Source: DAOUBP01 sp964513075 (GTDB lineage Bacteria; Chloroflexota; Anaerolineae; CG2-30-64-16). From it: a DNA stretch of 64,000 bases. Positions 1 through 14,317 of the stretch are shown one piece after another. Each line of letters opens with the position of its first letter. Within the stretch, counting starts at the first letter, position 1. The stretch lies in the NCBI GenBank assembly GCA_964513075.1, contig CAZELR010000011.1, forward strand, positions 20,767 to 84,766, written 5' to 3'. The notes under the pieces are model-generated. The model worked only from the letters and a program-made list of their open reading frames with translations. It did not search any database and was not told the DNA's origin. Both the position numbers and the translations under genes were made by a program.

Positions 1-328
1 TGTACACGACAGATTGTGCTTTCACGTAGCCTTCTTCCCGCATACGTCTTTCGATGTAAGCAGGTGCGTTCCAGTGTGCCGTTTGTTCGGCGAGCCGGAC
101 ATTCTCTTTTTCCAGTTCGGCCGCCTTGAACTCCAGTTGTGCGGTTTTTTGCTGGAGTTCTGAGAGGTCACTGGCCTGCCAGAGATACGCGCAGCCCAAG
201 GCACAGATAGCGACCAGGACCAACAGGTAGCGCGCCAGAGTGGAGTTCAAGCCGGCCCGCAAGTCGCGCTGCCAGCCGGCCGTGCGGCCCTGCGGCCAGG
301 TTGGAGTCGATGTGATACGATGTAGCAT
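1..328 (-). CDS. ftsL: FtsL/DivIC-like cell division protein (3' end beyond window)
   Basis: Reading the minus strand from ATG at 328 gives 109 residues that run off the window edge. Residues 1-30 are a basic cytoplasmic tail, 31-50 a single hydrophobic helix (ARYLLVLVAICALGCAYLW), and about 54-83 a Glu/Gln-rich coiled coil. The segment ending IERRMREEGYVK is typical of FtsL/DivIC proteins, which bridge the divisome to septal peptidoglycan synthesis. An SD (GGAAG/GAGGAAG) sits just before the ATG. The gene follows rsmH by 31 bp, the usual mraZ-rsmH-ftsL order. Family assignment rests on topology and position, since FtsL sequences are poorly conserved. Confidence 0.7.
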   Translation of the reverse strand, partial: MLHRITSTPTWPQGRTAGWQRDLRAGLNSTLARYLLVLVAICALGCAYLWQASDLSELQQKTAQLEFKAAELEKENVRLAEQTAHWNAPAYIERRMREEGYVKAQSVVY

Positions 329-359
329 GGCTTCCTCCGGCAGATCTCTGCGTGCGCAA

Positions 360-1301
360 TTAGAGCCGCTCGGCAATCCGTAGTTTTGCGCTGCGGCTTC
401 GCGGGTTGAATTCCAACTCTGCTTCGCCAGCCTGGATGGGCTTGCGTGTGATCACTTTGAGGGTGGCGTGGTGTCCGCAGTTGCACGCTGTTACGCCAGC
501 CACTCGTTTCATTCTTGGCTCGATGTTGCAGATACAATCGCGCGTCTCCCGCTGGATGAATTGCTTCACAATTCGATCCTCCAAGGAGTGAAAGCTGATA
601 ATTGCGAACCTTCCCCCTGGCGCAAGCAATGACACGATCTGCGGCAGCACCGCCTCCAGCGCACTCAATTCATCGTTGACCGCGATACGGAGTGCCTGGA
701 AGACCCTGGTCGCCGGGTGGAGTCGTTGCCCTTTATGCCCACCTAACGCCCGGCTGACCACATCAGCTAAATCCAGCGTGCTGTGCAAGGGCCGAGCCTG
801 CACAATGACCTGTGCCACCCGGCGTGAACGCGGCTCCTCGCCGTAGCGGTAGATTAAATCAGCCAACTCATCCTGCGGCCACTCATTGACGATTTCGGCT
901 GCGGTGAGCAGGCCCTGGGGGTCCATGCGCATATCCAACGGCCCTGGCGTCTGAAAGCTGAACCCCCGATCAGCTTCCGCGAGCTGATAAGATGAAATCC
1001 CCAGATCGAGCAATACCCCGCGTACTTCAGCAAAACCATATGCCTGCGCGATCTCGGCCAGACGTCGAAAGCTTGACTGGCACAACACAGCCCGGCCTGC
1101 AAGCCCCGCCAGCCTTGTCTGGCCCCGCTCAATGGCCGCCGGGTCGGCATCGACGCCCAGCAGACGGCCATTTGGAGCAATAGCCTCCAGCATCGCCACA
1201 GCATGCCCAGCGCCCCCCAGCGTCCCGTCTATGCAGGTGTCGCCGGGCCTCAACCGCAGCCCGGAAAGGATTTCGCGCTGTAGGACGGGTATGTGTTCCA
1301 C
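360..1301 (-). CDS. rsmH: 16S rRNA (cytosine(1402)-N(4))-methyltransferase RsmH
   Basis: This 313-residue protein has the usual RsmH/MraW length. The SAM-binding motif DGTLGGAGH lies at residues 25-33 and the family motif SFHSLEDRIVK near residue 254. RsmH N4-methylates C1402 in the decoding centre of 16S rRNA, using S-adenosylmethionine. The gene lies 7 bp after mraZ and just before the ftsL-like gene, so the three are probably one transcript. Identification is secure from motifs and gene order. Confidence 0.96.
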   Translation of the reverse strand: MEHIPVLQREILSGLRLRPGDTCIDGTLGGAGHAVAMLEAIAPNGRLLGVDADPAAIERGQTRLAGLAGRAVLCQSSFRRLAEIAQAYGFAEVRGVLLDLGISSYQLAEADRGFSFQTPGPLDMRMDPQGLLTAAEIVNEWPQDELADLIYRYGEEPRSRRVAQVIVQARPLHSTLDLADVVSRALGGHKGQRLHPATRVFQALRIAVNDELSALEAVLPQIVSLLAPGGRFAIISFHSLEDRIVKQFIQRETRDCICNIEPRMKRVAGVTACNCGHHATLKVITRKPIQAGEAELEFNPRSRSAKLRIAERL

Positions 1302-1308
1302 GGCTTAC

Positions 1309-1749
1309 CTATAAGCGTATGCCGGCATGGCGCAGCTTTTTTAAGTCGTCCCCGAATTCTTGAAATTGCCGCACCCAGTTGTCATAGGACTGGAGCCAGA
1401 GATCGGGATTCCAGATCTCCAAGTGGTCGATATTGCCCACGACCACGACATCACCGCCCAGTTTGGCCGACCGCCGCAGCAGGGATGATACGCTGATGCG
1501 TCCTTGGCGGTCGACTTCACATTCGACGCCCGCGGCCAGGAAACGGGTTGCGTTGGGAAACTCGCCGCTCTCCTCGGATGTTTGTGCAAACCTCAGCATT
1601 TCATCGTATAATGTCTTCGGGTAAATGTTGATTTGGCCGAATATGCCGCGGGCGAGCGTGACGACCTCTCCTAGTTCCTCCCGGTATTTAATCGGGATGA
1701 GCAGGCGGCCCTTGTCATCGAGGGTGCATTCAAACTCGCTGCGAAACAT
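1309..1749 (-). CDS. mraZ: Transcriptional regulator MraZ
   Basis: This 146-residue protein opens MFRSEFECTLDDKGRLLIP, the first of two SpoVT/AbrB-type half-domains. The second half-domain carries ECEVDRQGRISV. MraZ is a ring-forming DNA-binding protein that controls the division and cell-wall (dcw) cluster it heads. An AGGAG SD lies 7 bp before the ATG. TGGG-type repeats upstream could be its own operator, which would fit autoregulation. Confidence 0.96.
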   Translation of the reverse strand: MFRSEFECTLDDKGRLLIPIKYREELGEVVTLARGIFGQINIYPKTLYDEMLRFAQTSEESGEFPNATRFLAAGVECEVDRQGRISVSSLLRRSAKLGGDVVVVGNIDHLEIWNPDLWLQSYDNWVRQFQEFGDDLKKLRHAGIRL

Positions 1750-1805
1750 TTGGACTCCTGTTGGGTGTGGTTACCCTATTTTACCACTATTTCCAACTAT
1801 TTGCC

Positions 1806-1834
1806 ATTGTACGCCACTGGCGCTGTATTTGCAA
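1806..1834 (-). promoter_or_regulatory. sigma-70-type promoter of the mraZ-rsmH-ftsL cluster
   Basis: On the minus strand, TTGCAA (1834-1829), a 17-bp spacer and TACAAT (1811-1806) form a good -35/-10 pair. Transcription would start about 50 nt upstream of the mraZ ATG. The assignment is from sequence match only. Confidence 0.7.
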
Positions 1835-1853
1835 GCTTTGAAGGTGTCGATTT

Positions 1854-1896
1854 CCCAAATATCGCAAACTTTAAGACGCGCAGCCCAATTATCCCA
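1854..1896 (-). promoter_or_regulatory. Candidate MraZ operator (three TGGG repeats)
   Basis: Upstream of the mraZ -35 box, the minus strand has TTTGGGATAA, ATTGGGCTGC and TTTGGGAAAT. Their TGGG cores lie at 1896, 1887 and 1857, spaced 9 and 30 bp apart, near whole helical turns. Known MraZ boxes are TGGGN direct repeats at roughly 10-bp spacing. Here the spacing is irregular, so this is a suggestion only. Confidence 0.35.
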
Positions 1897-1965
1897 AAGG
1901 AACGAGGCACATGGCGGTAAATCGGGTTCTGCTTATAAGGAAATGATTTAGAGTCCTCCCTAAAT

Positions 1966-1994
1966 TTGACATGCTAAGACCTCGGTGATAGTAT
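1966..1994 (+). promoter_or_regulatory. Consensus sigma-70-type promoter of rpoBC
   Basis: A perfect TTGACA (1966-1971), a 17-bp spacer and TAGTAT (1989-1994) lie upstream of rpoB. The expected leader is about 135 nt. The rest of the 1750-2133 gap holds this promoter and the divergent mraZ promoter with its candidate operator. No ORF or tRNA is visible there. Confidence 0.75.
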
Positions 1995-2133
1995 TAGAGA
2001 TTGCTGTCCGTAAGTTTCAGATCGGTCATACATAGTTCAGTGTCAACTATCCCCCGCGTTCTCAACGCACGAGAATAACCAAGTCGGGTGGGACTTGGCC
2101 TTCTTGGGTTTCTGTAAAAGGAGTAACAGCTTC

Positions 2134-6155
<4,022 letters not shown>

Positions 6156-6156
<1 letters not shown>

Positions 6157-9100
6157 TGGAAGTCAATGAATTTGATGCCATTCGTATCTCTTTGGCCTCC
6201 CCCGAACAGGTCATGGAGTGGTCGCACGGTGAGGTCACCAAACCGGAGACGATCAATTACCGTACACTTCGCCCTGAGCGGGACGGCCTGTTCTGCGAGC
6301 GCATCTTTGGGCCGACCAAGGACTGGGAGTGTGCGTGCGGAAAGTACAAGCGCACCCGGTATAAGGGTATCATCTGTGATAAGTGCGGCGTTGAGGTTGC
6401 ACACAGTAGGGTGCGCCGGGAACGCATGGGACATATCAAGTTAGCCAGCCCGGTCAGCCACATCTGGTATGTCAAGGGTGTGCCCAGTCGTTTGGGCCTG
6501 TTGCTCAATATCAGTCCGCGCAACCTGGAGCGGATCCTGTACTTTGCGCAGTACGTCGTCACGCATGTGGACGAGGACGCCCGTAACCGCACGATCACAC
6601 GCGCCGAGCGCGATCTCAATGTAAAGACCGCACGCTTGGAGGGTGAAACTCAAGCCAAGATCGATCAGCTCGAGTCCGAACGTGCTGCGAGCCTGGCCGA
6701 GTTGAATCACAAGGAAGAAGCGCAGTTGCAGGCGCTTTCCGAACGCATGACGGTTGAAACTGGTGAGGCGATCTCTATCGGGCAGCATATGCAAGCGGCG
6801 ATGGAGAAGGTGCAGGGTAAACCGGCGCCGCAGGCATTCGCCTTGCCTTGGCTGCCTCAGGACCAACCTTTGGTTGCCGAGGGCGTAGTCGTTACACGTG
6901 AGCAATTAGTGGCGCTGAATGACGCTATTCAGCATCGGCTGAGTGATATCGAGGACGCGCTCAACCGCGAGCAGGAGTCTGTGCGCAACCTGACCGCCGC
7001 GCGACGCGACCTGCTGCGTCGTGATGCTGAGCAAGCCATAGAAGGTCAGCGGCAGAGCACCGAAGCCCGCAAAAGTCAGATGCGCGCAGACCTCACAGGG
7101 GCATTTGAAGAACTCAAGGCGCTGCGCGAGCGCGATCTTCTCACGGAGAGCGAATATCGGGATCTGCAGGAAAAATGGGGCAATGTCTTCCGGGCAGGTA
7201 TGGGCGCCGAGGCCGTGCGCGAGTTGGTAGGTAAGATCGAACTGGATCAGATGGTCAAAGAGCTGCGCCAGGAGATCATCACGACCCAATCTAAGCAGCG
7301 CAAGAAAAAGGCTGCGAAGCGGCTACGGGTTGCTGAATCTTTCCGCAAGAGCGGCAATCGACCTGAGTGGATGATACTGACCTTGTTGCCGGTCTTGCCG
7401 CCTGAGTTGCGCCCCATGGTGCAATTGGACGGTGGTCGATTTGCTACCTCGGATCTTAACGACCTTTATCGGCGTGTTATCAACCGCAACAATCGTCTTA
7501 AGCGACTGTTGGAGCTGGGCGCGCCGGATGTCATCGTGCGCAATGAGAAGCGCATGCTCCAAGAGGCTGTGGATAGCTTGATTGACAACGGGCGCCGGGG
7601 CCGGGCTGTCAGCCGGAGCGGTAAACGCAAGCTTAAGAGCCTGTCGGACCTGCTCAAAGGCAAGCAAGGTCGTTTCCGCCGCAACTTGCTGGGCAAGCGC
7701 GTTGACTACTCTGGACGTTCTGTGATCGTTATTGGGCCGGAACTGAAGCTGAATCAGTGCGGTTTGCCCAAGAAGATGGCGCTGGAGTTGTTCAAACCCT
7801 TTGTCATGCGCAGATTGGTCGAATACAACTTCGCTCACAATATCAAGAGCGCTAAGCGCCTGGTCGATCGCGAAAGCCCCGAAGTGTGGGATGTCTTGGA
7901 AGAAGTCACTCGTGAACGGCCGGTGTTGCTCAACCGTGCCCCCACACTGCACCGTCTGGGCATCCAGGCGTTCGAGGTGATCCTCATCGATGGAAGCGCC
8001 ATCCAGATTCATCCTTTGGTTTGCGCTGCGTTCAATGCTGACTTCGACGGCGATCAGATGGCTGTGCATGTGCCTCTGTCTGATGCCGCGGTTCAAGAGG
8101 CCCGCGAGCTGATGCTCAGCTCAGTCAACCTGTTGAAGCCATCTTCCGGCGAGCCCATTGTCGGCCCGTCTAAGGACATGGTGCTGGGTTGTTATTACCT
8201 TACGGTGTTAGCGCCGAATGTCAAAGGCGCCGGGAAGGCTTTTGCTGATGCCGACGAGGTCAAGTTAGCGTATGACCTCGGTGTTGTAGACTTGCGTGCT
8301 CCCATCAAGTTTCGTTTCATTGACTGGGCTGACGAGGTGACCCTCGCGGACCTCGATCTGGATCCCGATGTGAACCTTCGACTGACGCGCTACAAGCTGC
8401 GCACTGCGGGCGATATTGTTCGAGCTCTGTTGCGTGACCGCAAGACGTTGGCCGAGGAGTTGGGTCTCAGCGTGCGAGCTATGGAGGATATTCGTTCCAA
8501 ATTGCTGGCGCAACACGTTCGGCCCGACAAGCAGCCACAGACGGGCATGCTTGAGACCACGGTGGGCCGCGTGCTGTTCAACATGTCGCTCCCCCGGCCC
8601 TTGCAATTTGTCAACGACGTGATGGATAAGAAGCGGCTTAACGACTTCGTGGGAGTCGCTTACGAACTCATGGGTTCTGAAGCCACGGCCGAGGTTGTCG
8701 ATGAGATCAAACGGCTGGGCTTCACCTATGCCACTGTCTCCGGTATGACAATTGCTGTCAGCGATATCACGGTGCCGGACACCAAACAGGCCGTGTTGGA
8801 CCAGACTACCCGGAGCGTAGAAGATACCGAGCGTCAGTATCGACGCGGCCTGATCACTGAGGAAGAGCAGTATAACAAGGTCGTCGAGTTGTGGACGCGT
8901 GCCACCGATGAAATCACGTTGGCGGTGAAGAATCTCTTGGACCCGCTGACAGGCCTGGGCGCGATGGCGACCTCAGGCGCCACCAAAGGCGGCATCCAGC
9001 CCATCCGGCAGCTTGCTGGTATGCGCGGCCTGATGGCCGATCCCTCAGGCCGTATCATCGCCTTGCCGATCCGTTCAAACTTCCGTGAGGGCCTCACGGC

Positions 9101-10694
9101 GCTGGAGTACTTCCTCAGCACTCATGGCGCTCGTAAGGGGTTGGCTGATACCGCGTTGCGTACAGCGGATGCCGGCTACTTGACTCGCCGTTTGGTGGAC
9201 GTGGCCCAGGACGTCATCATCACCAGCGATGATTGTGGCACCCAGGCGGGTATCTGGTTCACCGAGGGTGACGCCAAGGAAACCGGCGTGAAGCTCAAAG
9301 AGCGCATTATCGGGCGCATCACGGCTGCACCAATTGCTGACCCCCATACGGGTGAGATCTTGGTGGACCGCGGTCAGCTCATCGATGAGATGATGGTGGC
9401 GGCCTTCGAGCGAGCCGGGGTTAAAAGAGTGTATGCCCGGTCACCGCTAACTTGCGAAAGTCGGTTTGGGCTATGCAAGCAATGCTATGGCAGCGACCTC
9501 GGCCGCGGCGGCATGGCCAGAATGGGTGAGGCGGTCGGAATCATCGCCGCGCAATCCATTGGCGAGCCCGGCACCCAGCTCACCTTGCGCACCTTCCACA
9601 CCGGCGGTGTGGCGGGCGCTGAGGATATCACCCAGGGCTTGCCGCGTGTTGAGGAGTTGTTTGAAGCTCGCACCCCCAAGGGTGAAGCGGTTATCAGTGA
9701 GATCGCCGGCATCATTGATGTGTATTGGGAGAGTGACGTTCGCAAGCTCAAGGTGACTAACTCGCGTTTGCGACGCAAGACGCACATGATTCCCGCCGGC
9801 TATCAGATGTTGGTGGGCAGCGACGATCGCGTGCAGGCAACCACCCCCATCGCACAGGCGTTGGTGTCTGGTGCAGAAACTCCGCAGATCCTGGCTGCCA
9901 TGGACGGCAATATCTACATCGAACCCGAGGATGATGGCGGTTTCAAGGCGATCATCCGCCGCGAGGATGTGGACGAATGGGTGACTGACATCCCGGCTTC
10001 TGCCCGCCTGAAAAAGGACAAGGGCGATCGCGTCGAAGTGGGCGAACAGCTCACGGAAGGCTCCAAGAATCCGCGCGAGGTCCTACGCATCCAGGGTCGC
10101 GAGGCCGCACAGATGTACCTTCTCGATGAGGTTCAGCGGGTATATCGTTCTCAAGGCGTCAGCATTCATGACAAGCATATCGAGGTGATCGTTCGGCAGC
10201 TTGTGCGCAGGGTGCGTGTACTACGCAGCGGTGACACCGATATGCTGATTGGCGAATTGATCGATCGCTTCGAGTTTGAAGAGACCAACGAGGCGGTTGT
10301 GGCTCAGGGCGGCGAGCCGGCGCGCGGTGAACCGGTGCTGCTCGGCGTCACCAAGGCGTCCCTGAATACCGATAGCTTCCTGGCTGCAGCCTCCTTCCAG
10401 GAGACTACCCGAGTCCTGACCGACGCTGCCGTGCGCGGGGCCAAGGATGGCCTGCGCGGCTTGAAAGAGAACGTCATCATCGGCAAGCTGATCCCGGTCG
10501 GCACTGGCTTCGAGACGCGACGACGGGCCTTGGATTCGACGAGCGCCGTCTATGAGTCCGTGCTGGAAGACATCGAGGCGGACGAAGATATGCTTGAATT
10601 ACTGGGCGGCGATGAAGGCCTGGATGTAGAATTTCTTGATGACCTAGATGAAGACACGGATGACGGTGACGCCGATTTGGCCGAAGCTGCTTGA
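6156..10694 (+). CDS. rpoC: DNA-directed RNA polymerase subunit beta'
   Basis: This 1512-residue protein has the N-terminal zinc site CACGKYKRTRYKGIICDKCG (residues about 59-78) and the catalytic NADFDGDQM motif with its three Mg-binding aspartates near residue 627. A second zinc cluster ends CESRFGLCKQC near residue 1100. About 175 residues (roughly 150-325), rich in Glu, Gln, Arg and Ala and coiled-coil-like, are inserted in the clamp region before LLTESEYRDLQEKWGNVF. The C terminus is a strongly acidic tail. The ATG overlaps the rpoB stop (TGATG), so translation is coupled. Confidence 0.98.
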
Positions 10695-10763
10695 TCCTTG
10701 TCCGGCCGCTGGGCGCCGCGCAGGAGTTGCGGCGTTCAGCTTTGGGGTCTTAGCCCAGGCAAT

Positions 10764-10792
10764 TTGACCCCCGCTTTCATTTGTGATAAACT
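10764..10792 (+). promoter_or_regulatory. Promoter of rpsL-rpsG
   Basis: TTGACC (10764-10769), a 17-bp spacer and TAAACT (10787-10792) stand in the 193-bp gap after rpoC. They would give the ribosomal genes their own start about 85 nt before rpsL. No strong terminator was seen between rpoC and this site. Confidence 0.6.
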
Positions 10793-10887
10793 GACAGATC
10801 GTGGGTTCGTTTGCGGACCACGGATTGCTGTTTGTTGCCTGGTCTCGTTACCGGGCTGTAAGTTTTCGACTTTTAGTGGAGGACATC

Positions 10888-11355
10888 TTGCCGACCATCA
10901 ATCAGCTTGTGCGCAAGGGCCGAAAGCCGATCGCCAAGAAGGAAAAGTCACCGGCGCTGCAGTTCACGCACAACGCCATTAGTGGGCGTTCGCGGCGTGT
11001 ATTGAAGGGCAACCCATTCAAACGGGGCGTCTGCACGCAGGTGCGTACCATGACGCCTAAGAAACCCAACTCTGCGTTGCGCAAGATCGCACGTGTGCGC
11101 CTGACCAATCACATTGAGGTGACGGCGTACATCCCAGGGGAGGGACACAGCCTTCAGGAACACTCAGTAGTGTTGATTCGTGGCGGCCGTGTCAAGGATC
11201 TGCCTGGCGTGCGCTATCATATCGTGCGTGGGGCCCTGGATACAGGCGGTGTCGATGCCCGTCGTCGTGGGCGTTCCAAGTATGGCGCCAAGGTGCCGAA
11301 GACCGGTAAGGGCGCTCCTGCAAAGGGCGCGGCTGCAAAGGGCGGCAAGAAGTAA
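10888..11355 (+). CDS. rpsL: 30S ribosomal protein S12
   Basis: S12 of the decoding centre, 155 residues. The start is TTG at 10888, with GGAGG 5 bp upstream, giving the canonical (M)PTINQLVRKGR. The conserved TMTPKKPNSALRK loop contains the lysine where streptomycin resistance arises. About 14 extra residues (FTHNAISGRSRRVLK) lie between SPALQ and GNPFKRGVCTQV. The C terminus is a Lys/Ala/Gly tail. The gene is followed closely by rpsG. Confidence 0.96.
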   Translation: MPTINQLVRKGRKPIAKKEKSPALQFTHNAISGRSRRVLKGNPFKRGVCTQVRTMTPKKPNSALRKIARVRLTNHIEVTAYIPGEGHSLQEHSVVLIRGGRVKDLPGVRYHIVRGALDTGGVDARRRGRSKYGAKVPKTGKGAPAKGAAAKGGKK

Positions 11356-11371
11356 GATAACGGAGTGAGTC

Positions 11372-11842
11372 ATGGCCCGTCGTAATCGTCCTGAGAAGCG
11401 CGTGGTTGTACCCGATCCACGCTACAGTAATGAGTTGGTAGCACATCTGATCAATGGGGTGATGCTCAGCGGCAAGAAATCAACGGCCGAGGGGATCGTC
11501 TATGGCGCGATGGAAGTGCTCGAAACTCGCACGAAGAAACCTGCTTTGGAGGCCCTGGAGCAGGCCATCCGCAATGTCACCCCGATGATCGAGGTTCGGC
11601 CTCGGCGTGTCGGTGGCGCCACCTATCAGGTGCCGATGGAGATTCGCGAAGATCGGCGGCTGGCACTTGCATTGCGTTGGTTGATCCAATATGCGCGCAA
11701 GCGCCCTGGCAAGAGCATGGTCGATCGGTTGTCCGGTGAATTGCTTGATGCTTTCAATAATCAGGGCAACACGATCAAGAAGCGTGAAGACACCCACAAG
11801 ATGGCTGACGCCAATCGCGCGTTCGCACACTATCGGTGGTAA
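11372..11842 (+). CDS. rpsG: 30S ribosomal protein S7
   Basis: This 156-residue protein has the standard S7 length. It opens MARRNRPEKRVVVPDPRYSN and carries the conserved RPRRVGGATYQVP segment. S7 nucleates assembly of the 30S head by binding the 3' major domain of 16S rRNA. It lies 16 bp after rpsL with a GGAG-type SD, in the str-operon order rpsL-rpsG-fusA. Confidence 0.97.
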   Translation: MARRNRPEKRVVVPDPRYSNELVAHLINGVMLSGKKSTAEGIVYGAMEVLETRTKKPALEALEQAIRNVTPMIEVRPRRVGGATYQVPMEIREDRRLALALRWLIQYARKRPGKSMVDRLSGELLDAFNNQGNTIKKREDTHKMADANRAFAHYRW

Positions 11843-11902
11843 GCGTTTATCTGGCGATGGTCTGAGTGCGCGAGCGATAGCCGCGCAATGTTTGAGATGT
11901 GA

Positions 11903-11943
11903 CCCGGCATCCGCGTTTGGCTCCGCATGCGCGGCCTGCCGGG
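11903..11943 (+). terminator. Hairpin between rpsG and fusA, possible attenuator
   Basis: CCCGGCA (11903-11909) pairs with TGCCGGG (11937-11943). An inner CGCG/CGCG pairing follows, and the stem is succeeded by TTTCTGT. The T tract is weak, so this is more likely partial termination or 3'-end protection than a strong terminator. Confidence 0.35.
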
Positions 11944-12025
11944 TTTCTGTCAGTTATATGCTTTTCAGTTGCTTGTTGACAGGTTGTCCCGTTTATGAGT
12001 GACCGGATAAGGTGGGATGTTCGGA

Positions 12026-14128
12026 ATGTCGGTCAAAACCATACCCCCAGCAGATCTGGATCGTTTGCAGCGATTGCGCAACATCGGCGTCATCGCGCAT
12101 ATTGACGCGGGCAAAACAACAACTACTGAGCGTATCCTCTACTACACTGGCAAAACCTATCGGATGGGCAACGTCGATGAGGGGACGACGGTCACGGACT
12201 GGATGGTGCAGGAACGCGAACGCGGCATCACCATTCAATCGGCCGCCATCACCAGCGAATGGCGCGGCTATCAGATCAATATCATCGATACCCCCGGTCA
12301 TATCGATTTCACCGCAGAAGTCCAGCGCAGTTTGCGCGTCTTGGATGGCGGCGTGGTGGTGTTCGATGCGGTCGCCGGGGTGGAGCCGCAGTCGGAGACC
12401 GTGTGGCGCCAGGCGAATCGCTACGGTGTCCCGCGCATTTGTTTTGTCAATAAAATGGATCGTGTGGGCGCCGACTTCTGGCGAACCATCGACATGATAA
12501 GTGATCGGCTTGCGGCCCAGCCCCTGCCAGTGCAGCTCCCCATCGGCTCTGAGGACCTCTTTTCAGGCATGGTGGACCTCATCACGCGCAAGGCGTGGGC
12601 TTTTCTTGATATTCTCGGCGCTAATCCCGAGGAGATCCCGATTCCGGACAGCATGGTTAAAGAAGTGGAAGCCATGCGAGAGAACCTGGTGGAAAGGATT
12701 GCTGAGACAGACGACGCGCTGGCCACCAGGTACCTGGAAGGGGAGTCTATCTCGGAGGCGGAGCTGCGGAGTGCGCTGCGGGCAGCCACCATCAGCGGTC
12801 ACTTAGTGCCGGTGCTGTGTGGTTCGTCGTTACGCACAAAGGGCGTCCAGCTATTACTGGACGCCGTAGTCGACTATCTGCCCTCGCCCCTGGATATCCC
12901 AGCCGTGCGCGGCACCAGCCCGGAGACAGACGATGACGAGGAGCGGCCGGCTAATCCCGACGCCCCCACGGCTGCCCTCATCTTCAAAATTCAGACGGAC
13001 CCCTATATCGGCCGTCTCGCTTATGTCCGTGTTTACTCTGGCGTATTGCAGACCGGCCAAATGTTGCTGAACGCCAACCGGGATCGCAAAGAGCGCATTG
13101 GGCGCCTGGTGCAAGTCTATGCAGAAAAGCGCGTTGACATCCAGGAGCTGCGGGCCGGAGATATCGGCGCGATCGTGGGACTCAAACAGACCTTTACCGG
13201 TGAAACGTTGTGTGCTGGTGACGCGCCGATCATCCTGGAAACGATCGACTTTCCTGAGCCGGTCATCTCCATCGCCGTGGAGCCGAAAACCAAGGGGGAC
13301 CAGGATAAACTGGTCAACGCCTTGCAGCGTCTTTCCGAGGAAGATCCCACGTTCCGGGTGCGCGTTGACGATCAGACAGGCCAGACCCTGCTGAGCGGCA
13401 TGGGTGAATTGCACCTGGAGGTATTGGTCGATCGGATGCAGCGCGAATTTGGCGTGCAGGCCCACGTTGGGCGCTTGCAAGTCTCCTATCGCGAGACCAT
13501 CACGCGCAAGGCGCCGGTCGAGATGCGTTTCGTGCGCCAGACCGGCGGCCGCGGTCAATACGCTCACGTTATCGTCGAGTTTGAGCCCCGGGAGCGCGGG
13601 ACGGGCTTTGAATTTGTGGATAAGGTGACCGGTGGCGCGATCCCCAAGCAATTTATATCACCTGTCGAGCAGGGCATCCGCGAGTCGTTAGAGAACGGGC
13701 CGCTCGGCGGCTATCCCCTCATCGATATCAAGGCGACCCTGCTGGGTGGATCGTTCCACGAAGTGGATAGCTCCGAATTGGCCTTCAAAATCGCCGGCTC
13801 AATGGCGTTGCGCGAGGGTGTGGAGAAGGGGTCTCCCGTGTTATTGGAACCCGTGATGCGTGTGGAGATCGTGGTGCCGGAGCAATCCACGGGTGATGTC
13901 ATCGGCGATCTGGGGGCTCGGCGCGGGCAAATCGCTGGCCTGGAGATGCACTCGGTAGGTCTGCAGGCCGTCAAAGGTACGGTGCCGCTGGCCGAGATGT
14001 TTGGCTACGCAACTGGGTTGCGCTCGGCCACCCAGGGACGTGGTACGTTCACGATGGAGTTCGACCACTATGATCCCGTACCTGCAGAGCGGGCCAATCA
14101 GATTCTTGGTATGGGTAAGTCAAGTTGA
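12026..14128 (+). CDS. fusA: Elongation factor G
   Basis: A ribosomal translocation GTPase of about 700 residues. The P-loop segment AHIDAGKTTTTE, the switch II DTPGHIDF and the NKMD motif are intact. Domains II-V follow, ending in the EF-G-type MEFDHYDPVP. An ATG at 12017 would add three residues but leaves only one base after AAGGTGG, so 12026 with a 10-bp spacing is preferred. A short Asp/Glu-rich stretch (SPETDDDEERPANPD) lies before domain II. Confidence 0.96.
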   Translation: MSVKTIPPADLDRLQRLRNIGVIAHIDAGKTTTTERILYYTGKTYRMGNVDEGTTVTDWMVQERERGITIQSAAITSEWRGYQINIIDTPGHIDFTAEVQRSLRVLDGGVVVFDAVAGVEPQSETVWRQANRYGVPRICFVNKMDRVGADFWRTIDMISDRLAAQPLPVQLPIGSEDLFSGMVDLITRKAWAFLDILGANPEEIPIPDSMVKEVEAMRENLVERIAETDDALATRYLEGESISEAELRSALRAATISGHLVPVLCGSSLRTKGVQLLLDAVVDYLPSPLDIPAVRGTSPETDDDEERPANPDAPTAALIFKIQTDPYIGRLAYVRVYSGVLQTGQMLLNANRDRKERIGRLVQVYAEKRVDIQELRAGDIGAIVGLKQTFTGETLCAGDAPIILETIDFPEPVISIAVEPKTKGDQDKLVNALQRLSEEDPTFRVRVDDQTGQTLLSGMGELHLEVLVDRMQREFGVQAHVGRLQVSYRETITRKAPVEMRFVRQTGGRGQYAHVIVEFEPRERGTGFEFVDKVTGGAIPKQFISPVEQGIRESLENGPLGGYPLIDIKATLLGGSFHEVDSSELAFKIAGSMALREGVEKGSPVLLEPVMRVEIVVPEQSTGDVIGDLGARRGQIAGLEMHSVGLQAVKGTVPLAEMFGYATGLRSATQGRGTFTMEFDHYDPVPAERANQILGMGKSS

Positions 14129-14177
14129 GCGGCGGGCTTGTTGCGCGCTCCGAGTATAACAACACGTAGGGCGCAAT

Positions 14178-14205
14178 TTGGCAAATAAGCCGAAATCGAT
14201 ATAAT
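14178..14205 (+). promoter_or_regulatory. Promoter of tuf
   Basis: TTGGCA (14178-14183), a 16-bp spacer and a perfect TATAAT (14200-14205) lie in the 338-bp fusA-tuf gap. The predicted transcript has a leader of about 255 nt before tuf. Confidence 0.65.
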
Positions 14206-14317
14206 AAGTAAGTTGCCTCCGATTGGAAGCGCGCCAGTTGGCGCCATTGACTCGGGTGGGCATCAGGTGCCTTGTCCAGCTTATAGGGAGGTGCCGACGT
14301 AGAGCAGAACTTTTGGG

